From NCBI GenBank assembly GCA_022495995.1, contig JAFEMH010006949.1, positions 43,479 to 107,478 of the forward strand: DNA of 64,000 nt, given 5' to 3'. Positions within the stretch are counted from its first letter, which is position 1. Each line of letters begins with the position of its first letter. Shown here piece after piece: positions 11,916-22,620 of the stretch. The stretch is from Adenophora triphylla var. japonica. Lineage: Eukaryota; Streptophyta; Magnoliopsida; Asterales; Campanulaceae. A program made the position numbers and the translations under genes. The notes beneath the pieces are model-generated. The model ran no database searches. It was not told the origin of the DNA and saw only the letters and a program-made list of their open reading frames with translations.

Positions 11916-11921
11916 AAAACT

Positions 11922-13642
11922 TGATGGATAAAATTCCACTGTGTAATAAAAATACCTTGCAAGTGTACAAGTTACCGAAGTAGCAACGTACAAAAGTAAG
12001 GGTCGAACTACAGAGACTCGTGTGCTTTAACAAGTTGATTTAATTAGTGTAAACGAAACAAAAGGGAAAAAGGGTTTTTTTTTTTATATGATTGAATTAT
12101 AAAACTAAGAAAGCAAAATAAATAAATTAAAGATAATAAGAGACAAGGGATTCATGGATTGGGGATCATAACAATTATCACTTTATACTTTTTATTTCAT
12201 GTAAAAAGGATTCAATCTCATTCTTGGGTTCGTTCACAAAAACCTAGGGTTAAGATGTTCATATATTCCGCAAGATCAATAAGAACATTAGAACCCTAAT
12301 AACTCTATCTTGTTCATATTTTCCGCAAGGTCAATATAAACAATCAAGAATTCAATTAAAAGCTTAAGAACAATGGAACCTAGATTCGTTTGATTTCCGC
12401 AAGGTCCTCAATTGAATCTATTCTTCTCAACAATGGTCAAATTACAAATCATCCACGCAAGTGCAATAATTCATACCCAAATAAATTCAAGAGGTCAAAA
12501 GTATATTCCGCAAGGTCAATACAATTGATCTCAAGACAATAATTAAAACCGTTGAGAAGAACAAGAACGAAAAAGAAATCGAAAGAATTAAAACCTTAGC
12601 ATAAATATCAAATTGTTACTCACCTCAATCCATGAATAAAATAGTTTAGCCTTGAATTGCCATTAAAATAAATAAAGCAAAACCTTGTTCTTTCATCTTC
12701 AAAAATAAATAAAACCTAAACTAAAAATATAAAAAGAGAATGATGAAAATCAAAAGATCCAAAGATCCCAAAATAAAAGATAAAAGATGAAACAAAACTA
12801 GTCTAGGGTTGTTTATATAGGAGGGAGGTGGAAATCCTTTTTGGAAACAAATTAGGGTCAAAATCCTAGTCAAAATAGAAAATCTCCCAAAATCCGTGGC
12901 TGATTCTGTGCAAATCTGTGGAAAATCTTTAGAATCCGTCCAAAATAAGGAAACTGGCTGCACCTGTCCGTACATACCGGGCGCGCGCCTACTGAGATCG
13001 GGTGCGCGCCTGTTCTCAATCTGAATGCTTCCGGGCGTGCGCCCAATGGAACCAGGCGTGCGCCTGCCTTGATTCTTTGGCCCAAACAGCTTCTTCGCAT
13101 TGGTCAGCAGCTTCACTCGACTTCGGCCCAATGCCCACTGGCCCAGCCGCTCCACCATCGCCCGGCCCATGTGCCTCGCATGGCCCCAAATTCTCGGCCA
13201 GCAACATGAAGTGGCCGGCCACCTTGGCCTGATTTTTAGTACCACTTTTATTCGTTTCGTCTCGCGATTTTGCCTTCGCACTTTGACCGCTATAATGACT
13301 TCTTTTGCACTTCGCTCTTTAGGATTTTATTTTTCATTTAATCCCACGAAATTTTATATATCAAATTCATCCAAAAATTCCATATTTCCAATTTAGTCCC
13401 TTAATTTCCAATATTTCCACTTTGGTCCTTGAACTTTGTAATTTCCGTTTAGTCCCAAATTTTCCAAAATTACAATTTGATCCAAAAGCTTCCAAAGTAC
13501 GCTCCAATCCTCCATTTTCTCAATAATTGCACTTCAACTCCTGTACTTTCAAAACACTAGAAAATACATTAAATTCTCAAGGTTTCGAGCATCAAATAAG
13601 CTAGGAAATATATCTTTTGGATGGGTAAAACCACATCCATCA
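11922..13642 (-). repeat. 5' LTR of the gag-protease gypsy element
   Basis: Complete LTR of 1721 bp with perfect short inverted ends TGATGGAT/ATCCATCA. It is nearly identical to 5906-7614. The exception is a block around 13104-13180 that aligns poorly with 7073-7153. A minus-strand TATATAAA lies at 12819-12812. Confidence 0.92.
12812..12819 (-). promoter_or_regulatory. TATA box in the 5' LTR
   Basis: TATATAAA on the minus strand, in the orientation of the element. The same motif is at 6788-6781 in the other LTR. Confidence 0.5.
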
Positions 13643-14911
13643 GTGCCTATACCCTCTTCATCTTTCATATCTTTCGGTTTGTCGCCTAAATTCACTCAAT
13701 GAATTTCACCACTAGCAATTTTTTTTTCAACCATATTTGACTGTCCCACAATCTCCAAGAACACCTACACCTCTTGATCCATCTATATCTCCGAAATCCC
13801 AGTTCCAACTGGATCTTTGCAAATATAATTTTGGATCTATGCCCTTAATCTGATCTTGCAACCTTAATCCCACCTGGATATGTGCATTTATGATGTTTGA
13901 TATATGCATTCCAAACTCAATCACTTTAGGCAGCCCTGAATCTCCCAACCCGGAGCGGATACTAGTCATTAGGGATTGGGGGGTCGCCTTACCCCCTAGC
14001 CCATATTAGCAAAAGATTTCGGCGGGGAACACAAACACACACAGATAATATGAATGATAAAAAAGATGAGACAAGATTTGGTAACCCAATTCGTCAATAC
14101 CTTTGACTACATCTGAAGGCACTACTGAGACAAGATATTCATTATAATCAACATGTCACCTCTCAATGAACAAACTCATACATGTCACCGCTCTAAAAGA
14201 ACACAAATATATCAGGAGGATAAGGCCGCGGGTGACCGAGTGATCCTTCGACCTCTCCCCAGGCTCCCAGGCCTCTCTTTGACTCTTTGTTGCTCTCTCT
14301 ATGGTATTCTAGCTCTCAGTGACTTTTTTATACAATTTTTGGTCGTCAAAATATGTTTATATAGGAATTTCACAAAACCTCAAAGCTTAATATAAGCAGG
14401 AAACAAATTCGCTAAACCTAATCATAAAAGAATCCCAAAAAGCCCAGAATCATTCATATTCCAAATTTAATTTTCTCTTTCTTCATGATTTTGGCTCCAC
14501 AACTCCAAAATCTCTCACCTGGAAATTAAACCATGACTGATCCCATCAATCTCTCACATGGAGACGGATTTCATTTTCACATCATTGGCCCACTAATCCC
14601 ATAAATCTCCATCCATTAAAAAAATACTCCAATAAAACAAAACATTACGTTTTCCGTGTTAAAAAAAGAAAAAAAAACCTTTAAAAATGATGAATTTTGT
14701 CCATAAATTTACTTTGAACTCTTCTTCAATTCAAGGGCAAATTGCAATTGTGTACCATTAAGTTCACATGGAGTTGCAATGTTATATTAATTGGTAATTT
14801 TGTGATATACTATTACATTAATTGAAAAAAAAAAAAAACACTAAAATACGTTATATTCATCATTCACCCTAAATAAATCATTCAATACTTGAGCTGGATT
14901 TATTGAGTAAA
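13643..14911. other. intergenic, downstream of the thaumatin-like gene
   Basis: It starts with GTGCCTATACCCTC, the right copy of the 14-bp duplication. No gene is recognised. It includes the right copy of the old direct repeat (14150-14545) and A-rich runs near 14640-14690 and 14825. Confidence 0.5.
14150..14545. repeat. diverged direct repeat, right copy (possible old LTR)
   Basis: Partner of 4830-5240. Both copies end in a similar stretch around TCTCACCT...ATGA(C/T)TGATC. Without the nested gypsy element the two copies would be about 1.6 kb apart, which would suit a small or deleted LTR element. Confidence 0.55.
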
Positions 14912-15754
14912 TTACCTAGTGTTGGGAGATGGGCAGAATATGAAAGCATAATCCGTGCCGGCGCAGCCGACCGTACTGGTGTCATAATCCATCGAATAAC
15001 TGTAAGCTGTCGGACACACCCTTTTGAACAGCCGCGAGTAGTTCGTCGGTCCGCACGAGCTGGACCCGCGACTGCAACAATACTGTGACGCTCTGAATGC
15101 CTGACACGCGCTACTGCAGGCAACAACTTCCCCATCCGTGTCCTTCACCGCTAACTCCGGCGGACACTCGCCGTTAACGTCCGCCTCGCATCCCGTCGTT
15201 GAGCAGTTGGACAGACCGCCGCCATCGCCCTGGGGCAACACCAGTACAGGAAGATTGAACCCGTAGACCAAGCTCACGCCGTAAAAATCAGTCCCGCCTA
15301 TGGTGTCTAGGGCAATTTCAGCTAAGGTGGTGGCGCGTGTAGAAGACGCGCCGCTACATTCAATTAATCCGGAGCCGCAATCGCCTGTTAGGCAGGTGAA
15401 GTTTCGGGTCGATTTTTGGGTCGTACACTGAGTCCGTCCCCAAATTCGGCCAGACCATGACGTTGGAACGTCCACGGTTGAGAACCGGCCTGGTTGAAGG
15501 GTAAAACCGGAAGTCGATAGTGCCGGCGATCGACCGTGGGATGAAATTGCTGGCCATATCGTGTGATTACAATTGTTTAATATTCTGAACTTTGCTGCAG
15601 AAAATACGCCTATAAAAAAAATTGAAGAAATAAGATTTAATGATACACAATAAGCAGATATTGAATTATTATTGGGTAATTTACCTTGTATTATAAAAAA
15701 TTGTGATAATATTGCAAGTGTGGGAATAAAAAATGGGAATTTTAGTTGAGTCAT
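14912..15754 (-). CDS. thaumatin-like protein (PR-5 family), two exons
   Basis: Exon 1 (15754-15685) encodes a hydrophobic signal peptide starting MTQLKFPFF. A GT-AG intron (15684-15610) follows, then exon 2 (15609-14912); the join is in frame and gives 255 residues. An open frame also runs through the intron, but that reading inserts family-foreign residues. The mature part has the full set of 16 cysteines, GRIWGRTQC, GDCGSGLIEC and CPTAYSYSMDYD...C, ending FIFCPSPNTR. Such proteins are secreted, disulfide-rich and often antifungal or glucan-binding. The segment usually FYDVSLVDGFN reads FYGVSLVYGFN, so two of the conserved acidic-cleft aspartates are replaced by Gly and Tyr. No frameshift or stop is seen, and this is the only clean host gene in the window. 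Confidence 0.9.
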   Translation of the reverse strand: MTQLKFPFFIPTLAILSQFFIIQGKLPNNNSISAYCVSLNLISSIFFIGVFSAAKFRILNNCNHTIWPAISSHGRSPALSTSGFTLQPGRFSTVDVPTSWSGRIWGRTQCTTQKSTRNFTCLTGDCGSGLIECSGASSTRATTLAEIALDTIGGTDFYGVSLVYGFNLPVLVLPQGDGGGLSNCSTTGCEADVNGECPPELAVKDTDGEVVACSSACQAFRASQYCCSRGSSSCGPTNYSRLFKRVCPTAYSYSMDYDTSTVGCAGTDYAFIFCPSPNTR

Positions 15755-16068
15755 TTTGAAAACAAAATGAGACTTGAATTGATAGGTGAGGATATTATTA
15801 TGCACAGTTGACCATCAGGTCTTCGCAAAAGAAATTTCAACATAGACGGTGCGTTCATCCTTCGTTCCGATGATGACCTTCGGCCCTGAATCATACGTTG
15901 GCATACCTGTCGCCCGCTAGCCCGAAGTTCAGCCCGTGTATAACAGGCCGCAGAGCGGATCATGGATTTTAGCAATGGGCCTTTTTGGCCTGCCAAACCC
16001 ACTTAACTTGAACTAAACCACTAAACCAATTCACTTTTGGTTCAGAGTTTGATATGTAAAATCTAATA
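15755..16068. other. upstream region of the thaumatin-like gene
   Basis: About 310 bases between the start codon and the Stowaway-like end at 16069. No canonical TATA box is obvious on the minus strand. No gene seen. Confidence 0.4.
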
Positions 16069-16527
16069 CTCTCTCCGTCCCGTCCCAGACCAACAGTCCT
16101 ACTTTTTCTTTTGATCCGTTCCATTGATCCGTTCCAGAAGAAAAAGAGTCCATGTTCTTAAATAGAAAGTTTTTGAATATAGGATAAATCCCTCAAGAGC
16201 CCTCATGTTCAGATTTTATTCTATTTTAAGGAGATGTCTTTTGTAAATCTCAAATAAAGAATTCATCCGAGATTATAATTCCCAATAAACCCCCATACTC
16301 CACATTTTGATAGCTGCCCTCTCACTCTAAAATAAGCACACACACGCACAGCTCTCTCTCTATCCCTCTCCAAACTCTCTCTGATCCAAATCATCTCCGG
16401 CTTGGCGTCCGGCGATTTTCTCTCTTCCATTCGCCTCTCTCCAGATCATCTCTTCCTTCTCCGGCGATGGCGCCTCACCTCCATCTCCGACGGATCCATC
16501 TTCTTCGGTAAACCCCTTCCGGAAAAG

Positions 16528-16731
16528 ATGAAATATTCCGGCCAGATGCGATCGTTCTTCTTCGATCCCCCCTATTTCATTCGTCTGAAAGCTTCCGTCG
16601 TCATCTCCAGCTACAGCCCTAGCGAGAAATCTTCATCTCCAAAGAACATTCCAAATTCTAGCTTCTCATACCTAGGTCTGGATGGTTTTTCAAAAATACC
16701 GGTTCTTCTCCGACGACTTTCTCAGAGGTAA
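16528..16731 (+). other. possible first exon or captured gene fragment
   Basis: The GC/CT-rich block 16320-16735 resembles a plant 5' leader (CTCTCTCTC runs) followed by an ATG at 16528. The open frame begins MKYSGQMRSFFFDPPYF and ends at a donor-like CAGAGGTAATG. A 14-codon upstream frame starts at 16466. No downstream exon is identifiable and I do not recognise the protein. It may be a gene fragment inside the surrounding mobile interval. Confidence 0.3.
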
Positions 16732-16825
16732 TGTGTAGGTTGCTGTTTACACAGTGTAATTTCAAGATATATGCTTGAGAGCATTTAATTTCTTAAGTAT
16801 GAAATTTTGCTTTTCTTGGGATATA

Positions 16826-17111
16826 CTCCCTCCGTCCCGTCCGAAAGGGCAAAGTTTGTGTCTTGCACGGGAATTAAGAAAAGTGATGCAGGAAAGAGAA
16901 AAAGTGTATAGTGAAATAAATGTTGTGAGTGAAAGGTGATGTAGGAAAGAGAAAGTGGGGTAGGGAATAGTTAGTGGATATTTATTGTGAGAGTATGAAG
17001 TGGGTCCCATAAATAAAGAAGTAATAAAAAAATTTCCATTTTTGGGTTATGCCATTTTAAATGGGACGCTCAAAAAGGAAATTTGTGCCCTTTCGGGCGG
17101 GACGGAGAGAG
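16826..17111. mobile_element. Stowaway MITE
   Basis: 286 bp with inverted ends (CTCCCTCCGTCCCGTCCGAA at the left, its complement with one change at the right), flanked by TA on both sides. Non-coding. Confidence 0.9.
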
Positions 17112-17215
17112 TACTATATTTTATACCAAATGCCGATACCTTTTTCAAATTTTTGTTTGTTGCTGTTGTATGTGGATCGACCGACCTGGATCACTTCTTT
17201 AGTTGTTAAGATATA

Positions 17216-17568
17216 CTCCCTCCGTCCCACTTCAAATGGATCATCTTTGCATGCTTTTTAAATTTTTTTTTTTTAAAAATGAGTAAAGAATTGAAAGTGG
17301 GTAGAAGATTAGAGGAGAGAGAATGTAAAAGTTAAAAACATTTAATAGGAGAGAGAATGAGTGGGAGGAATATTAAGTTAATGAATGATTTTTTTGTAAA
17401 TATATTAACATTTAAGGGTATAATGAATGATTTTTTTGTAAATATATAAACATTACGAGGGTATAAATGTCTGAAACACTGTTCACTTCTTTCTATTTAT
17501 GGAATGGTCCATTTGAAGTGGGACGTCCCAAAAAGAAAAGTGGCTCATTTGAAGTGGGAATGAGGGAT
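17216..17568. mobile_element. Stowaway MITE, right end decayed
   Basis: 353 bp; begins CTCCCTCCGTCCCACTTCAA after TA and ends TTGAAGTGGGAATGAGGGAT before TA. Inside are the GAGAGAGAATGAGTGGGAGG-type words found in the other MITEs of this window. Non-coding. Confidence 0.85.
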
Positions 17569-17719
17569 TAATATATTGGGTTCCAAGAGGTGTTTGCTTG
17601 ATTTTGTGTATGATTGCAAAAAGAAGGAAAATACACATTTTGTGTATTATCACGAAGTGTATTATAATTTTCAGGTAGTGTACATGACTGTAGTTGTAAT
17701 TTTTTGATTGAGAAAATTG

Positions 17720-18960
17720 TCTTATAACTTAATTATAAGAGGAGAATTGATCTTATACTTAGTTATAAGACCATTTTTTATTTTTCTGGTTAAAAAAAAT
17801 TGTCTTATAAAAAGTCAATTATAAAAGGTTAATTGGTCTTATAATTAAGAATTAAGCTATAAGAGTTATAATTTGTAAATTATGAGATTAATTCATTGTT
17901 ATTATTGATTTTTTTTGTTGAAAAAAATTGTCTTCTAAGTCAGTTATAAGAGACAAAGTAGTCTTATAATTAACTTATAAGAGTTGTAAATGTGTAAATT
18001 TTAAGAGTAATTCGTTGTTTATATTAAAATTTTTGATTTTTTTGTTGAAAAATTTATCTTATAATTCAATTATAAGAGACAAAGTGGTCTTATAATTAAC
18101 TTATAAGAGTTGTAAATGTGTAAATTATGAATTATGAGAGCAATTCGTTGTTATTATTAAAAATTTTGATTTTTTTGATTGAAAAATTTGTCTTAAAATA
18201 GTCTTATAATTAACTTATAAGACTTATTAAAAAGTCTTATAAGTTACTTATAAGACTTATTATGTTACTAATAAGACTTATATAAGACTTTTTTACTTTT
18301 TAAAAAAGTATTATAAATAACTTATAAGACTTATTAAAAAGTTACCTATAAGACTTAATAAAAAAAGTCTTATAAATAACTTATAAGACTTTAAAAAGTC
18401 TTATAAGTTACTTTTTAATAAGTCTTATAAGAGTCCTATAAGAATTATTAAGTTACTTATAAGACTTTTTTATTTTTTAAAAAAGTCTTATAAGTTACTT
18501 ATAAGACTTATTAAAAAGTTTTTTAAGTAATTTATAAGACTTTTTAATAAGTCTTATAAGAGTCTTATAAGACTTATTAAGTTACTTATACAATTTTTTT
18601 ACTTTTTAAAAAAGTCTTATAAATAATTTATAAGACTTATTAAAAAGTCTTATAATTAACTTATAAGAGATGTAAATGTGTAAATTATGAGAGCAATTCA
18701 TTGTTATTGTTGAAATTTTTGATTTTTTTTTGTTGAAAAATTTGTCTTAAAGTAGTCTTATAAGAGTTGTAAATGTGTAAATTATGAGAGCAATTCGTTG
18801 TTATTATTGAAATTTTTGATTTTTTTGGTTGAAAAATTTGTTTTGTAAGTCAATTATAAGAGCCAAAGTAATCTTATAATGTGAAAAATATAAAAAAATG
18901 AAAGTGTTTTTGGAAAGGCTCAAGATTGTTGTGATGATCTGAAAATTGTCTTATAAGTCA
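17720..18960. repeat. palindromic TTATAAG repeat field
   Basis: Dozens of CTTATAA/TTATAAG words in both orientations fill about 1.2 kb, densest at 18190-18660 (for example AAGTCTTATAAGTTACTTAT). At both sides a longer unit of about 110 bp recurs five times (near 17865, 17978, 18108, 18666 and 18768). That unit runs from AGAGTTGTAAATGTGTAAAT to GAAAAATTTGTCTTA. No coding potential. Confidence 0.85.
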
Positions 18961-19746
18961 ATTTTTAATCTATATTTATTGAGATTGAAGTGAACAAAGT
19001 GAAACTATTCATAATCTAATGATTGATCCAAAATATGTGAATATCTAGTGACCAATATATAATTTCCAAACTTTCAGTGACTAAAGTATAATTTTGAATT
19101 TTGGACTTGTGGTTTAGAGACTGTAACACGTCGAATGGTGCATGTGCAAGAAGGGCATTAATGTCATTGTGTCAAGAAGGGGTGTCTATGGGATTTTCAA
19201 AATGTTATGTGCTAAATTGGGTTTAAATCTCACATGAGGGGCCCTAGAGGAAGTGGGCCTTGAATATATTTATACCCTTATAATTTAATATATTTATAAA
19301 AAAATTATTCATTATACCCTTATAAAATTAACATATTTACAAAAAAAATCAATCATTAACTTACTATTTCTCCCACTCATTCTCTCTCATATTAAAAACC
19401 AATCATTAACTACTATTTCATACCCCATATTACAAAAAAAAAATCATTCATTATACCCTTATAAAGTTAACATATTTACAAAAAAATCAATCATTAATTA
19501 CTATTCTCTATCCCACATTTAACTTTTATTTATTTTTTAAAAAATTTCTTAAGAAGCGTGAAATCCCCCGAGGACCCTTGGTCTGGGACGGAGGAAGTAT
19601 TAATTTAAATGTATCTGAGAATTTAGTACTATTTTTAGAAAATCCATTTTTTTTGTTTTGTTTAAAATAGCCCCAAATTAATTTTTAATAAAACATATCT
19701 TAACTCTCATGTGAAAAGAAAGAAAAATAGAAAAAATTCATTGCAA
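18961..19746. other. non-coding, right arm of the Stowaway-like interval
   Basis: No gene. From about 19260 it carries words typical of the MITEs here (TCTCCCACTCATTCTCTCTC, complement of GAGAGAGAATGAGTGGGAG) and ends in the inverted end at 19597. The remainder is AT-rich. Confidence 0.5.
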
Positions 19747-20435
19747 GTGTAAAATATTAATATGTCATTTATTTTGAAACAGATAAAGTATAATTATATT
19801 ACATTCTTTACGTATGAACGGAATAAAAGTGACGGGCTAGGCCCAACATACGAAGCCCAATTATTCAGACACTATTATCACAATGCCCATGACTGGGTCG
19901 GGCCAGTCATGACATGGCATGAGGCCCATCAAAGATCAGTCGACCTAGCTCATTGTCCGACCACCTTTGATCCCGACCTAGCTTCGTCCGACATACGATC
20001 GTCAACTTATACAATTCTATCTGTCTAAGATACGAAGTCAGGTCGACCTTGATCTACTCAGGCGACCTCGACCTACAGAGACATACTACGCTTACAACTC
20101 TTTCCATAACTGACTCCTATATTCACGGAACACGTTATGCCTATTTTCTCTCCATGATTCACGGGATCTGGCCCAATCCTACTACAACAATATCTATTAT
20201 TAGATCCTATAAATACCTCACAACATATGCCATTTAGAGGTAATGCCTTATTTACTGTTGAACTTATCTCAATACAATTTATAAAGCTATACACATGATA
20301 CTTACTCTCACACCGAAGGGTCTTAGCCGGAGACCATCCCGGCTAGTCGTGTGTTCCCTATTTCTGGTCAAATAAAGCCAGTGGATCAACCTAATTGCTG
20401 GACGTAGGCTGATCAACACGTTTCTTGCAGCATCA
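19747..20435 (+). repeat. 5' LTR of the Tat-like element (left edge approximate)
   Basis: It ends ...GCAGCATCA two to three bases before the primer site. A TATA box (CCTATAAATACCTCA) lies at about 20205-20220. The left boundary is a guess, placed at the first TG after the MITE region. Confidence 0.5.
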
Positions 20436-20438
20436 GTT

Positions 20439-20456
20439 TGGTTCTATTGCCGGGAA
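20439..20456 (+). other. degenerate primer binding site
   Basis: TGGTTCTATTGCCGGGAA resembles the tRNA-Asp complement TGGCGCCGTTGCCGGGGA with four or five changes. Its position after the LTR supports the call. Confidence 0.5.
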
Positions 20457-20496
20457 CGAAGCTTATTTGACCTCAAAATCCTATCAAACAGTAACA

Positions 20497-22620
20497 ATGA
20501 TATCTGACGGGCACAGCGCTACCCCCTCCACTGAGAACGAACAAGAAAACGCCTGTAGAAACACGGACACCGATGCCGGAAATCGTAACATTAATTTGCC
20601 TCCTCCCCCACCACGCCAAGTTAGAAGAGCGACCCGCTCCAATAGCGTCGCTGATGGCATAGGCTAGCAGGACAATAGAAGAGAAAAGAGGCCTATGCCC
20701 GCGCTAGAAGTGGAACCGCAGTCAAAATGACTCCCAGTAGGTCGAACAGTTGCAGGCGACAACCCAGGCCCCTCAACTAATCACCTCAGCAGGAAAGATA
20801 TATTGATGGAGCGGGCTAGATTGCTCCAGAGTTTGTTAGAAGTTCAGGAGGAGTTCCTCGACATGCCGGAATCTCCTAAGGGTGATAGAAGATCACATCG
20901 ACATGCTCCTTCCGTTACCTCCCACAGACGAGCTAATGGAGGTGCTAGACAGAATGGAGGCCCCAGGCCGTCAGCTGAACAACCGAGGATCGAAATGCCT
21001 CCTCCCTCTCACATCTCCATAGATCCTAGTATCGACCAAAGAGATAGGCTCGACCAACGAAGAGAGCAAGAGGCCGAGTCGGCCTCAAGGAGACAGCAAG
21101 AGGACGAAAGGAATAGACGAAGGTCGCCAGTAAGGTCAGTAAGGTCGCAGTCTCACAGAAAAAGGAGAGGTAGAGAAGTGACTCCACCCAGGAGTGAGAG
21201 ATAGAGGGCCCATTCTAGAAGGGAGCCTCATCACGATGAAAGGCAGAGATCCAACAACGTCTCCTATCAGAGGAATGACCAAGATGCTAGGGAACTGCTA
21301 AACCTGAAAAGGAGGTTGGAAAAAATGGAGGCCGATAGAAAGGAGGATGAAGGAAAGGGCTAACAAAACTATAATATTCTTCGAACCTTGTCCAAAGATT
21401 TGCTCGAGCTAAGGCCTCCCGTGGATTTCAAGCTGCCATCATTGGATAAGTATTCGGGCGCGACCAACTCCCTGAACTACATGCAACACATTGAGGCCAC
21501 CATGTGCTTGGTCTCTTCCGAGGATGATGTGCTGTGCAAGGCACTAACCAGCACCTTCACAGGTGCAACACTGACTTGGTTCCGTGGTTTAACACCGGGC
21601 TGTATCACCTTATGGGAGTATATGAGGAAGAAGTTTTTAGATCGATTCTCTACGGCTGGGGCCCGTAAGAAGACTGTCATCGACTTGAACAACCTAACTC
21701 AAGGGAAAGCAGAAAGCACCATGAGTTACATCACAAGGTTTAAAGAGTTGGTCGACCAAATTGAAGAGGACCTGACAGATAGGGAGGTCATAATTTTTTT
21801 TCGAAACGGAGTGTCCTCTCCTGACCTGGATTAGGAGCTCCAAGTTAGGAGGGCGACCACAAGGCAAGAGCTATTTGAAAGGGCCTTTGATGTGGCCGTA
21901 GCTGAAGAAAGAAAGGAAAAGAAGAAAGATAAATGTTCAAAGCAATCTGATGCTGGAGAGACTAACAAAGGGGGTCAGGCAAAGCACAATGACAACAACA
22001 ACAAGGGAAAAAACAGAACAAGGGCGACTGAGAGAGTCCCTGAGAGTTTCACCCCCCTAACCATGAGTCAGATTGAAATCATGAATACAGTCGACCAGGG
22101 CCCACCTGCTCCAATGAACCCCCAAAACAAGTTCAGAAGGGAAAACGACAAATACTGTGAGTTCCATAAAGACACCAGCCATACTACTGAGGAATGCATG
22201 AGCCTGAAGCGGATCATCCAGAAATGGGTTGATAATGGCAGGCTAGACAGGTTCATAAAAGGAGCTCGACATACAGGAGGCGAGCAAGCTGGAGGAGGTA
22301 TGCCGGAGCCTAGGCAGCCTAGGTTGAATTTGGGAGTGATTGCTGAGGAAACAAGCAACACGTCCCTTAAACACAAAAAATTTCAGTTGGCCAAGGTTCC
22401 CTATGTGACTCCCAGGAGTTATGTTAAAGAGGAGGTAATCAACTTTTATCCCTACGAATTGGCAGCTAACATGACTGCAAGGGAGCAGATTTTGGTGATT
22501 CCGGGGTTGATCGACGAATGCACATCCAGTAGGATTTTGGTCGACACGGGGGCCTGCAAGGATATCCTTTATTATAAAACCTTCATCGACATGGGCCTAA
22601 CAGACGCAAGGTTGTCGCCT
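20497..22620 (+). pseudogene. gag of the Tat-like element
   Basis: It starts at ATG 20497 (MISDGHSATPSTENE) and runs through a charged, Arg-rich N-terminal part with stops at about 20665 and 21202. The capsid domain follows at 21388-21834 (FKLPSLDKYSGATNSLNYM, ALTSTFTGATLTWFRGL, then a stop at 21832). A basic linker and a zinc-knuckle-like motif (YCEFHKDTSHTTEEC near 22157) come next, which is the Tat-group form. Gag would coat the genomic RNA; three stops break it. Confidence 0.85.

Larger units (their letters stand above)
5906..13642 (-). mobile_element. non-autonomous Ty3/gypsy element of the Ogre/Tat/Athila group (gag-protease only)
   Basis: Two 1.7-kb LTRs flank a 4.3-kb internal region. 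On the minus strand the order is 5' LTR (11922-13642), a primer site complementary to the 3' end of plant tRNA-Asp, gag, protease, a non-coding part, a purine tract and the 3' LTR (5906-7614). No reverse transcriptase, RNase H or integrase motif is seen between protease and the purine tract. It must therefore have been copied with enzymes supplied by a relative. The LTRs are nearly identical outside one short block, so insertion was recent. It is flanked by a 14-bp duplication rather than the usual 5 bp. Confidence 0.92.
16069..19597. mobile_element. 3.5-kb interval with Stowaway-like inverted ends
   Basis: The left end is TA + CTCTCTCCGTCCCGTCCCAG. The right end, on the opposite strand, is TA + CTTCCTCCGTCCCAGACCAA. 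Apart from a 5-base insertion the ends match over about 30 bases and both have a TA next to them. Nested inside are two full MITEs (16826-17111, 17216-17568), a gene-like CT-rich exon and the TTATAAG field. It is either one long element or a short MITE split by later insertions. No Tc1/mariner transposase is seen. Confidence 0.5.

Noticed and set aside
15610..15684. A single uninterrupted 297-codon thaumatin reading frame
   Set aside because: The extra residues match no family member and are bounded by GT and AG, so it is an intron that happens to be open.
18190..18660. CRISPR-like array in the TTATAAG field
   Set aside because: Word spacing is irregular, spacers are made of the same word, and the window is plant nuclear DNA.
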